Positions 7,843 to 14,859 of a stretch of 19,255 bases of DNA are shown here, piece after piece. Origin of the DNA: an uncultured Thermomonas sp. (GTDB lineage: Bacteria > Pseudomonadota > Gammaproteobacteria > Xanthomonadales > Xanthomonadaceae); contig CAMLJA010000008.1 in the NCBI GenBank assembly GCA_946480065.1, forward strand, positions 1 through 19,255. Reading direction: 5' to 3'. Both the position numbers and the translations under genes were made by a program. Within the stretch, counting starts at the first letter, position 1; the number at the start of each line of letters is the position of its first letter. The notes under the pieces were generated by a model. The model worked only from the letters and a program-made list of their open reading frames with translations. It had not been told where the DNA came from and did no database searches.

Positions 7843-8920
7843 GCCGCTGCTGGAAATCGTGCATGAAGCCGACCAGCGCCTGCACGCCCTGCTCGGGCAT
7901 GGCGTTGTAGATCGACGCCCGCATCCCGCCCAGCACGCGGTGGCCCTTGAGCCCGATCAGCCCGGCCTGGCGGGCCTGCGCCAGGAACGCCGCGTCCAGC
8001 GCGCCGTCGTGGAGGAAGAACGGCACGTTCATGCGCGAACGCGCCTCCGCCGCCACCGGGTTGCGGTAGAAGCCGCCGGAGCCGTCGATCGCGGCGTACA
8101 GCGCCGCCGCCTTGCGCGCGTTGCGCCGCGCGAACTCCGCGGTGCCGCCCTGCTCCAGCATCCAGCGCACGGTCAGGCCCAGCACGTACCAGTTCCAGCT
8201 GGGCGGCGTGTTGAGCATCGAATCGGCGGCCAGCTGCGCGCGGTAGTCCAGGATCGGCGCGCGCGGCTGGCCCGCGCGTTCCAGCAGGTCGCGCCGCACC
8301 ACCAGCACGGTGATGCCGACCGGGCCCAGGTTCTTCTGCGCGCCGGCGTAGACGATGCCGAAGCGCGACACGTCCAGCGGGGCCGAGGCGATGGAACTGC
8401 TGAAGTCGGCCACCAGCGGGGCGTCGCCGACATCGGGAATCTCCGCGAACTCCACGCCGTGGATGGTCTCGTTCGCGGTCACGTGCACGTAGGCGGCGCC
8501 GGGCGTGAGCCGCCACCCCGCGCGCCGCGGGATCGCGCGGTAGCCGCCGGCCTCGCCGTCGGCGGCGATCCGCGCGTCCACCGCGGGCGCGGCCTGCTTC
8601 AGCGCGGTGCGGCCCCAGTGGCCGGTGACCACGTAGTCGGCCGCCTGCCCCGGCGCGGCGAAGTTGAGCGGCAGCAGCGCCTGCACCGTGGTGGCGCCGC
8701 CGGCGGCGAACAGCACCGCGTAGTCGTCGGGGATCGCCAGCAGCGCGCGCAGGTCGGCCTCGGTGCGGGCCGCCACCGCCATGAATTCGGGGCCGCGGTG
8801 GCTGAGCTCCACCAGCGAGGCGCCGGCGTCGCCGTACTCCAGCATCTCCGCCTGGGCCTGGCGCAACACCGGCTCCGGCAGCGTGGCGGGGCCGGCGCTG
8901 AAGTTGTAGGCACGCGTCAT
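7835..8920 (-). CDS. serC: Phosphoserine aminotransferase
   Basis: A 361-residue PLP enzyme that converts 3-phosphohydroxypyruvate to phosphoserine with glutamate, and also acts in pyridoxal phosphate synthesis. The N-terminus [11 protein letters not shown] (5-15), the phosphate-binding AGGATT (73-78), FSSS (173-176) and the PLP lysine Lys196 in GAQKNLGP are all present. The length matches the E. coli enzyme. The ATG at 8920 is chosen because [11 protein letters not shown] is the family N-terminus; the frame is open for 26 more codons upstream, but that part is unconserved and runs into the promoter region of msrP. Directly followed by overlapping aroA, with no pheA between them. The 142-bp gap to divergent msrP must hold its promoter. 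Confidence 0.97.
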   Translation of the reverse strand: MTRAYNFSAGPATLPEPVLRQAQAEMLEYGDAGASLVELSHRGPEFMAVAARTEADLRALLAIPDDYAVLFAAGGATTVQALLPLNFAAPGQAADYVVTGHWGRTALKQAAPAVDARIAADGEAGGYRAIPRRAGWRLTPGAAYVHVTANETIHGVEFAEIPDVGDAPLVADFSSSIASAPLDVSRFGIVYAGAQKNLGPVGITVLVVRRDLLERAGQPRAPILDYRAQLAADSMLNTPPSWNWYVLGLTVRWMLEQGGTAEFARRNARKAAALYAAIDGSGGFYRNPVAAEARSRMNVPFFLHDGALDAAFLAQARQAGLIGLKGHRVLGGMRASIYNAMPEQGVQALVGFMHDFQQRHG

Positions 8921-9062
8921 CGGGGGCTCCGCGGTGGACTGGCGCGAGTATGCCGCAGTGCAGCAGGCTCCGGGAGCCGCGCGGCGCCGGCCGCGCATCC
9001 GGACGGTTCACCCCGGCGTAGGTACAGTACCGGCCAACAAATGGCTGCAGAGGAGTCGTTCC
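8921..9062. promoter_or_regulatory. Divergent serC / msrP intergenic region
   Basis: This 142-bp spacer holds both start regions. Toward msrP, TACAGT at 9023-9028 resembles a -10 box, with AGGAG (9051-9055) as Shine-Dalgarno; no good -35 is seen. Toward serC, CATACT read on the minus strand (8947-8952) is a possible -10. Two adjacent GC-rich inverted repeats occupy 8966-8978 (6-bp arms) and 8979-8996 (7-bp arms, 4-nt loop). At this base composition such repeats are not strong evidence by themselves. Confidence 0.3.
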
Positions 9063-10031
<969 letters not shown>

Positions 10032-10074
10032 CACCGCGCGGCGTCGCGCACGGGGCGGCCGGCGTCCGGGCGAC

Positions 10075-10100
10075 TCTCGGCGACATGGATGTCGCCGAGA
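10075..10100. repeat. Perfect inverted repeat (11-bp stem, 4-nt loop) between msrP and msrQ
   Basis: TCTCGGCGACA (10075-10085), loop TGGA, and the exact reverse complement TGTCGCCGAGA (10090-10100). It lies 43 bp after the msrP stop and 103 bp before the msrQ start. No T-tract follows (next bases AGCCTAC), so it is not a classical intrinsic terminator. It could be an attenuating or RNA-stabilising stem, or a protein-binding dyad. Confidence 0.7.
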
Positions 10101-10203
10101 AGCCTACATGGACGTATTCACGGCGTGTCGCCCGGGCGCCGGCCGCCTCGGGCGCGACGCGTCGAAACAAGCCCCGTGCGCGATGCGCCGTCGAGATACC
10201 CGC

Positions 10204-10863
10204 ATGCGCCCGCTGATCCTCCCGAAAACCCTCGTCCACCTGGCCGCGCTCACCCCGCTGGCGATCCTGCTCTGGCAGGTCTGGCAGGTGGCCCGCACCG
10301 GCGGCAGCGCGCTGGGCGCCGACCCGGTGGCCGAGATCGAGCACCGGCTGGGCCTGTGGGCGCTGCGCCTGCTGCTGCTGACGCTGGCCATCACCCCGCT
10401 GCGCCAGCTCACCGGCTGGAGCGTGCTGGTGCGCTTCCGCCGGATGCTGGGCCTGTACGCGTTCGCCTACGCCACCCTGCACCTGGCCGCCTACGTGGGG
10501 CTGGACCTGCGCGGCTATTGGACCCAGCTGTTCGAGGACATCGCCAAGCGCCCGTACATCACCGTGGGCTTCCTGGCCTGGCTGCTGCTGCTGCCGCTGG
10601 CCGTCACCTCGACCACCGGCTGGATCCGCCGCCTGGGGCGCAACTGGGCGCGCCTGCACCGGCTGGTGTACGCCATCGCCGTGCTGGCGGTGCTGCACTT
10701 CTGGTGGCTGGTGAAGTCCGACATCCGCGAGCCCGCGCTGTACGCCGCCATCGCCGCCGTGCTGCTGGGCTGGCGGGCGTGGAAGGCGCTGGCGCGGCGG
10801 CGCGCGGGCGCTAGAACCGCTCCTGCAGCACCCGCCGGATCTCCGCCTCGATCGGCTCCTTGA
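10204..10863 (+). CDS. msrQ: Heme-binding membrane subunit MsrQ (YedZ) of the MsrPQ system
   Basis: A 219-residue inner-membrane b-type heme (and flavin) protein that passes quinone-pool or flavin-derived electrons to MsrP. About six transmembrane helices are visible. Conserved elements are LGADPV (37-42), ITPLRQL (63-69), RRMLGLYAFAYATLHL (79-94), TSTTGWIRRLG (135-145) and WARLHRLVY (148-156). His93, His152 and His165 match the heme-ligand histidines of the E. coli protein. The ATG at 10204 aligns with the E. coli start; codons from 10108 are also open but unconserved and add no signal. The 172-bp gap from msrP is larger than usual. The hydrophilic Ala/Pro-rich C-terminus overlaps the convergent PHA-system gene by 53 bp. 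Confidence 0.95.
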   Translation: MRPLILPKTLVHLAALTPLAILLWQVWQVARTGGSALGADPVAEIEHRLGLWALRLLLLTLAITPLRQLTGWSVLVRFRRMLGLYAFAYATLHLAAYVGLDLRGYWTQLFEDIAKRPYITVGFLAWLLLLPLAVTSTTGWIRRLGRNWARLHRLVYAIAVLAVLHFWWLVKSDIREPALYAAIAAVLLGWRAWKALARRRAGARTAPAAPAGSPPRSAP

Positions 10864-11083
10864 ACATCGCGGTGAGGAAGCCCAGCCTGGCCTGCACGTG
10901 CAGGTCGCCGGGCAGCAGCGCGATGTGCCCGTCCACGCCCGAGCGCGAGAAGTTCAGGGTGTCGCCCTCCCAGGCCCAGGTCACGTCGAAGCGTTCCGCC
11001 AGCTTCTTGGCGACTTCCTCGATCGCCTTGCGGGCCTGGGCCTTGGGCAGGGAATGCGGATGGCGGATGTCGATGCGGGACAT
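10811..11083 (-). CDS. Putative polyhydroxyalkanoic acid system protein (PHA_gran_rgn family)
   Basis: A 90-residue cytoplasmic protein of the PHA_gran_rgn family (putative polyhydroxyalkanoic acid system protein), often encoded near phasins and PHA genes. The family pattern is MSRIDIRHPHSLPKAQARKA at 1-20, followed by VTWAWEGDTLNFSRSGVDG (34-52) and a C-terminal helix. The biochemical role is not established. The ATG at 11083 gives the family N-terminus; the much longer open frame upstream is antisense to the FHA gene. Its last 53 bases overlap the end of msrQ on the other strand. A phasin is encoded 3 kb away at 14094, which supports the PHA link. Confidence 0.87.
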   Translation of the reverse strand: MSRIDIRHPHSLPKAQARKAIEEVAKKLAERFDVTWAWEGDTLNFSRSGVDGHIALLPGDLHVQARLGFLTAMFKEPIEAEIRRVLQERF

Positions 11084-11110
11084 GGGCGGGCCTGCGGCGG
11101 AGTGACCGGC

Positions 11111-11139
11111 ATTGTGCCGCCCGCGCGCGCGCGGGCCAA
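11111..11139 (-). promoter_or_regulatory. Probable sigma-70-type promoter of the PHA-system gene
   Basis: Read on the minus strand, TTGGCC (11139-11134) and CACAAT (11116-11111) are separated by exactly 17 bp and end 27 bp before the ATG at 11083. Three of six -35 and four of six -10 bases match consensus, notable in surroundings this GC-rich. This is inference from pattern and position. Confidence 0.4.
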
Positions 11140-11163
11140 CCGGGCGCGGGCCCGCACGCATGC

Positions 11164-11169
11164 TAGATT
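11164..11169 (+). promoter_or_regulatory. Candidate -10 box placed for a leaderless FHA-gene transcript
   Basis: TAGATT lies 7 bp before the ATG at 11177, so transcription would begin at or next to the A of the start codon. No Shine-Dalgarno precedes this ATG, which agrees with leaderless translation. No convincing -35 is visible. Confidence 0.3.
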
Positions 11170-11176
11170 CGCGCCG

Positions 11177-11959
11177 ATGAGCGAACTGCGACTGCGATTC
11201 CGCGACGGCGACCAGCCCGACCTGGCGATCGGCCCCGGCGTGCACGCGCTGGGGCGGCGCGCCGACGGCCTGGGGCCGGTGGACGCCGACGCGCCCTGGC
11301 TGCTGCAGCTGTGCAACGACCGCCGCGGCCTCTGGCTGACGCTGGCCGACGACACCCGCGGCGTCCACGTCAACGGCCGCCCGGTGCGCCACGTGGCGAT
11401 GCTGCGCGCCGGCGACTGCATCCACGTCGACGGCAACGAACTGCTGCTGGCCGCCACCGCGCCGCGCGCGCCGGTGCCGGCGGCCGGCGGGCCGCGCGAC
11501 CCGGTGGCCGACCTCCGCCACGCGCTGCGCGGGCTGGGCGGTGCCTGGCACGGCCGCAGCATCAGCCTGGACACGCCGCGCCGGATCGGCCGCGCCGCCG
11601 ACGCCGACATCCGCATCGACGGCCCCGGCATCGCCGACCAGCACGCGCGGATCGAGGTGGCCGGCGGCCGCGTGCTGCTGCGCGCCGATGCCGCCGGCGT
11701 GCTGGTGAACGGCGAATCGCTGCGCGAAGCCGTGCTGCAGGCCGGCGACCAGCTGGCGTTCGACGTGCAGCACCGGTTCGTGGTGGAAGGCCCGCCGCCC
11801 GAACCCGCCGCCGGCACCGCCCGCGCGCGCGCGCCGGCCGGCGACCCCGATCCGGCCCCGGCGCCGCGGCACTGGACCCAGCGCGTGCCCTGGCTGCTGG
11901 TGGCCGCGCTGCTGCTGGCCGGCGGCCTGTCCGGCCTGCTGCTGTTCGGCGCCCGCTAG
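11177..11959 (+). CDS. Tandem FHA-domain protein with C-terminal membrane anchor
   Basis: A 260-residue protein. The second half is a recognisable forkhead-associated domain (about 121-206): RRIGRAADADIRIDGPGIAD (135-154) with QHARI next, then VLVNGESL and LQAGDQLAF, which give the GR, H and NG landmarks of phosphothreonine-binding FHA folds. The first part (about 10-95) looks like a degraded FHA copy: ALGRRADG (24-31), VHVNGRPV (63-70), LRAGDCIHV (76-84). A Pro/Ala linker (205-236) precedes one transmembrane helix (239-258) with almost nothing after it, so it is tail-anchored with the FHA domains in the cytoplasm. Partners are unknown, and no kinase or phosphatase gene is in the window. Its stop shares CTAG with the convergent hypothetical gene. 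Confidence 0.85.
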   Translation: MSELRLRFRDGDQPDLAIGPGVHALGRRADGLGPVDADAPWLLQLCNDRRGLWLTLADDTRGVHVNGRPVRHVAMLRAGDCIHVDGNELLLAATAPRAPVPAAGGPRDPVADLRHALRGLGGAWHGRSISLDTPRRIGRAADADIRIDGPGIADQHARIEVAGGRVLLRADAAGVLVNGESLREAVLQAGDQLAFDVQHRFVVEGPPPEPAAGTARARAPAGDPDPAPAPRHWTQRVPWLLVAALLLAGGLSGLLLFGAR

Positions 11960-12675
11960 GCCGGGCGGAACGGATCGGCCTCGCCGGCGAACAGCCGGCG
12001 CATCACCTCGGTCTCGCTGCGGCGGATGTCGGCCAGGAAGGCGGTGGCATCGCCCAGCCCGGCGAAGGCGTCGAAGCCGCGCTCCAGGAAGCCCTGCAGT
12101 TCGCCCAGCCCGGCGGCGCGCGCCGGCCCGCGCGACAGCCGCAGCATCGCACCCACGCCCGGCATCCGCAGCGCCGCGGCCAGGCCCTGGCCCACGTCAT
12201 CGATCAGCGCCACCTGGCGGGCGCGCAGCCGCGGATGGCCCACCGCGCGGTAGGCGCGCGCGTACAGCGCGTCGTCCAGCCGCCGCCGGCGCGGTGCCAG
12301 CCGCTCCAGTTCGCGCGCCATCCGCAGGTCGAGCGCATGGGTCAGCGCCCCCAGCGCGATGCCGTCGGCCACCGTGCGCAGCAGCGGGCGCGGCAGCAGC
12401 CGCTGCATCATCGGCATCACCCGCGCGATGTCGGCGTCGCGGCGGCTGAAATCGTGGTCGCCGTAGACGTCGGTCAGGAAGAACCGCGCCGCCGGGCGCC
12501 GCGACGGGTCGTGCAGGAACGCCGAGAAGCTGCGCTCCAGCCGGCGCGCCTGCCAGGCCTGCAGCGGCTTCAGCCACGGGGACGCGTTGCCGGGGGTTCG
12601 TCCGGGGTCCACCAGCGCCTGGTGCAGCGCCAGCCTTCGCGACAAGCGGCGGGCCGGATCGCGTTGCCTGTCCAT
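11956..12675 (-). CDS. Conserved hypothetical protein, FFLTDVYG-motif family
   Basis: A 239-residue, Arg-rich, mostly helical predicted cytoplasmic protein without signal peptide or membrane segment. The most family-like part is ARFFLTDVYGDHDFSRRDAD, around residues 63-82, followed by a run of helices. I recognise this as a conserved gammaproteobacterial hypothetical type with the FFL-D-YG pattern but know no assigned function. The ATG at 12675 is the last start before the intergenic region; the open frame continues upstream as antisense of the patatin gene and is not used. It ends in a CTAG shared with the convergent FHA gene and is divergent from the patatin gene across 84 bp. Confidence 0.75.
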   Translation of the reverse strand: MDRQRDPARRLSRRLALHQALVDPGRTPGNASPWLKPLQAWQARRLERSFSAFLHDPSRRPAARFFLTDVYGDHDFSRRDADIARVMPMMQRLLPRPLLRTVADGIALGALTHALDLRMARELERLAPRRRRLDDALYARAYRAVGHPRLRARQVALIDDVGQGLAAALRMPGVGAMLRLSRGPARAAGLGELQGFLERGFDAFAGLGDATAFLADIRRSETEVMRRLFAGEADPFRPA

Positions 12676-12709
12676 GCCGCCAGTGTCGGCAGCGCGCCGC
12701 GACGCGGCA

Positions 12710-12739
12710 AGCCCCGGCGCTCGGATACACTCCGGGGCT
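12710..12739. promoter_or_regulatory. Dyad flanking a -10-like box in the hypothetical/patatin divergent region
   Basis: AGCCCCGG (12710-12717) and its exact reverse complement CCGGGGCT (12732-12739) flank 14 bp that contain TACACT (12726-12731), a -10-like hexamer 28 bp before the patatin ATG. The arrangement suits an operator over a promoter, or a hairpin. No -35 is evident. Confidence 0.35.
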
Positions 12740-12759
12740 CCGCCTCCATACCGGTCCGC

Positions 12760-14028
12760 ATGCTCTCCCTGCATACCGCGCAGTCGCCCCGCCGCCACGC
12801 CGGCGACGCCCCCCGCATCGGCCTGGCCATCGCCGGCGGCGGCCCGGTGGGCGCGATGTACGAGCTGGGCGTGCTGCGGGCGCTCGACGAGGCCTGCGAC
12901 GGCCTGGACCTGACCCGGCTGGACTGCTACGTGGGGGTGAGCTCCGGCGCCTTCTTCGCCGCCGGGCTGGCCAACCGCATGGATACCGCCGAGCTCTGCC
13001 GCATCTTCATCAGCGGCGACAGCGCGGACGTCACCTTCCGGCCGCAGGCCTTCCTGCGCCCGGCGCTGCCCGAATACCTGCGGCGCGCCACGGCGCTGCC
13101 GCGGCTGGCGGCGCGGCTGGGGCGCGACCTGTGGTCGGGCCGCGGCGATTCGCGCTGGTCGGACCTGCTCACCCGCCTGGGCGGGCTGGTGCCCACCGGC
13201 CTGTTCGACAACGCCGAGGTCGAGCGCTTCCTGCGCGAGGTGTTCACCCGCGGCGGCCGCAGCAACGATTTCCGCCGCCTGGGCACCGCGCTGTACGTGA
13301 TCGGGGTGGACCTGGACAGCGGCGAGGCGGTGCGCTTCGGCGACGCCGGCTGGGACGACGTGCCGATCTCGCGGGCGGTGCAGGCCAGCGCGGCGTTGCC
13401 CGGGCTGTACCCGCCGGTGGAGCTGCTGGACCCGCAGGGCCGCCGCCGCCACGTGGTGGACGGCGCGCTGCGGCGGACCATGCACGCATCCATCGTGCTG
13501 GACCGCGGCGTCGACCTGCTGCTGGGGATCAATCCCCTGGTGCCGTTCAACCCGGGCCGCGACGCCGACAGCGTGGCCGAGGCGCACCGCTTCAGCGACC
13601 GCCGGATCGCCGAGGGCGGCCTGCCCGGCGTACTCTCGCAGACCCTGCGCACCATGCTGCAGTCGCGCATGCAGGTGGGGCTGGCGCGCTACGCCCACCA
13701 GTACCCCGACATCGACCAGCTGGTGCTGGAACCCAACGCCGCCGACCGCGAGCTGTTCTACACCAACGTCTTCAGCTTCTCGGCCCGCCGCCGCATCTCG
13801 CAGCTGGCCTACCGCAACACGCTGGCCGACCTGCGCCGCCGCCGCGCAGTGCTGGAGCCGATGCTGGCGCGGCACGGCATCCGCCTGCGCGAGGACGTGA
13901 TCGCCGACCGCCCGCGCTCGATCCTGGCGCACCTGCCGCGCGCGGTGCGCCGCACCGACGCCACCGCGACGCTGGCGCGGGCTCTGGACGACGTGGAGCA
14001 CCGCCTGCGCCGCGACGGCATGGTGTGA
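12760..14028 (+). CDS. Patatin-like phospholipase family protein
   Basis: A 422-residue predicted serine acyl hydrolase with the patatin Ser-Asp dyad. The glycine-rich oxyanion loop GGGPVG is at 26-31, the nucleophile motif GVSSG at 59-63 (Ser61), and the catalytic Asp234 lies in VVDGA. No signal peptide is seen, so a cytoplasmic or membrane-surface enzyme acting on phospholipid or neutral lipid is expected. A distinctive C-terminal half (about 250-422), with INPLVPFNPG and a long helical Arg-rich part, continues past the patatin core. The ATG at 12760 is followed by an N-terminal lead of about 18 residues before the first core strand. Followed 65 bp later by a phasin gene, so an action at lipid or PHA granules is conceivable but inferred. 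Confidence 0.92.
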   Translation: MLSLHTAQSPRRHAGDAPRIGLAIAGGGPVGAMYELGVLRALDEACDGLDLTRLDCYVGVSSGAFFAAGLANRMDTAELCRIFISGDSADVTFRPQAFLRPALPEYLRRATALPRLAARLGRDLWSGRGDSRWSDLLTRLGGLVPTGLFDNAEVERFLREVFTRGGRSNDFRRLGTALYVIGVDLDSGEAVRFGDAGWDDVPISRAVQASAALPGLYPPVELLDPQGRRRHVVDGALRRTMHASIVLDRGVDLLLGINPLVPFNPGRDADSVAEAHRFSDRRIAEGGLPGVLSQTLRTMLQSRMQVGLARYAHQYPDIDQLVLEPNAADRELFYTNVFSFSARRRISQLAYRNTLADLRRRRAVLEPMLARHGIRLREDVIADRPRSILAHLPRAVRRTDATATLARALDDVEHRLRRDGMV

Positions 14029-14039
14029 TTGCTCTAGAC

Positions 14040-14082
14040 GCGGGCGCGATCCTGCATCGGACTCCCCAACCGCCGCGCCCGC
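14040..14082. repeat. Inverted repeat in the phasin leader
   Basis: GCGGGCGCG (14040-14048) and its exact reverse complement CGCGCCCGC (14074-14082), separated by 25 nt. The right arm ends one base before the phasin Shine-Dalgarno GGAGG (14084-14088). It could be the end of the patatin transcript or a leader structure affecting phasin translation. Chance is possible at this GC content. Confidence 0.4.
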
Positions 14083-14093
14083 TGGAGGGCTCC

Positions 14094-14669
14094 ATGGCCA
14101 AGCTCAAGAAGACCGCGCGCAAGCGCGCCGAGCCCGCGCAGGGCAAGGCCCAGGCCGAACGCCTGGGCAAGTCCATCACCGAGTCCGCGCAGCAGATCTG
14201 GCTGGCCGGCATGGGCGCGTTCAACCGCGCGCAGGCCGAGGGCGGCAAGCTGTTCGAGGGCCTGGTCCGCGACGGCCTGTCGCTGGAACAGACCGCGCGC
14301 AAGTTCACCGGCGCGCGCGCCGACTTCGTGCGCGATGCGGTCGAGGGCAAGGTGGGCCAGGCGCGCGAGCGCGCCGCCGACACCTGGGACAAGCTGGAGA
14401 AAGTGTTCGAGGAGCGCGTGCAGCGCGCGCTGGTCAAGCTCGGCGTGCCCGGCCGCGACGACCTCAACGCGCTGACCGAGCGCGTGGAGCGGCTTACCGC
14501 CGAGCTGCGCAAGGCCAACGGCGGCGCGCCCGCCCGGGCCCCGCGCGCGCCCAAGAAGGCGACGCCCGCCAAGGCGGAAAAGGCCCCGCGCAAGCCGGCC
14601 TCCAGCACCCAGGTGCCCGCGCGCAAGCCGGTCCGCCGCGCCAAGCCGGCCGGCCCCGCCGCCGGATAG
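14094..14669 (+). CDS. Phasin family protein (PHA granule-associated)
   Basis: A 191-residue phasin of the PHA_granule_1 type, an amphipathic helical protein that coats polyhydroxyalkanoate granules. The core (about 22-140) contains the family signature QQIWLAGMGAFNRAQAEGGK at 33-52, then LFEGLVRDG, and continues in heptad-like helices to KLGVPGRDDLNALTERVERL. The tail (141-191) is a low-complexity Lys/Arg/Ala/Pro segment like histone H1, which in related phasins may contact DNA and help distribute granules. The ATG follows GGAGG at 14084-14088 with a 5-nt gap. Situated after a patatin-like lipase. No PHA synthase is present in the window, so in this organism it could also coat another lipid body. 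Confidence 0.94.
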   Translation: MAKLKKTARKRAEPAQGKAQAERLGKSITESAQQIWLAGMGAFNRAQAEGGKLFEGLVRDGLSLEQTARKFTGARADFVRDAVEGKVGQARERAADTWDKLEKVFEERVQRALVKLGVPGRDDLNALTERVERLTAELRKANGGAPARAPRAPKKATPAKAEKAPRKPASSTQVPARKPVRRAKPAGPAAG

Positions 14670-14686
14670 GACCGGCCCGCCACACG

Positions 14687-14706
14687 CCGGCCGCGCCATC
14701 GGCCGG
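14687..14706 (+). terminator. Possible terminator hairpin after the phasin gene
   Basis: CCGGCCG (14687-14693), a 6-nt loop and CGGCCGG (14700-14706) form a perfect 7-bp GC stem 17 bp after the phasin stop. There is no T-tract, so termination ability is uncertain. Confidence 0.3.
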
Positions 14707-14718
14707 ACCCGCCCAAGT

Positions 14719-14772
14719 CCCGCCAGTCCGGCACCGCTCGCTCCCCTCCCCCTGCGACAACGGACTGGCGGG
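14719..14772. repeat. 12-bp inverted repeat with 30-nt spacer
   Basis: CCCGCCAGTCCG (14719-14730) and its exact reverse complement CGGACTGGCGGG (14761-14772) flank a pyrimidine-rich 30-nt stretch. It lies between the phasin stop and the promoter region of the next gene. It could be a long-loop transcript end or a pair of protein-binding half-sites. Confidence 0.55.
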
Positions 14773-14802
14773 CATTCGTTCCGCCCGCGGCTGTCTGGTT
14801 TC

Positions 14803-14830
14803 GGAACCGTCACGCGTTCGTCGCTATAGT
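14803..14830 (+). promoter_or_regulatory. Candidate promoter of the Mrr-like membrane protein gene
   Basis: TATAGT at 14825-14830 is the best -10-like hexamer in the window's intergenic DNA and lies 29 bp before the ATG at 14860. No sigma-70 -35 sits at 16-18 bp. GGAACCG at 14803-14809, 15 bp upstream of the -10, resembles an ECF sigma (RpoE-type) -35. Which factor is used cannot be decided from sequence. Confidence 0.35.
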
Positions 14831-14859
14831 CCCCGCGTCCCCCGCACCGCGACGTCCGC

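Noticed and set aside
5752..7866. Plus-strand frame of 704 codons over the esterase and aroA genes
   Set aside because: Out of frame with the esterase and antisense to aroA; composition is that of a GC shadow.
8966..8996. Two adjacent GC hairpins in the serC leader as an attenuator
   Set aside because: Arms of only 6-7 bp in a very GC-rich region, with no leader peptide or T-tract.
8921..8998. 26-codon upstream extension of serC
   Set aside because: Unconserved and it would consume the divergent promoter region; the family begins at the internal ATG at 8920.
10108..10203. Earlier ATG starts for msrQ
   Set aside because: They add unconserved residues, have no Shine-Dalgarno, and would place the start just after the spacer hairpin; the ATG at 10204 matches the family N-terminus.
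11177..11959. FHA protein as a type VI secretion component
   Set aside because: No other secretion genes in the window, and the tail-anchored architecture differs from the usual T6SS FHA proteins.
11956..14001. 681-codon open frame on the minus strand extending the hypothetical gene through the patatin gene
   Set aside because: Upstream of 12675 it is a low-complexity antisense shadow of the patatin gene, which has clear catalytic motifs; high GC leaves antisense frames open.
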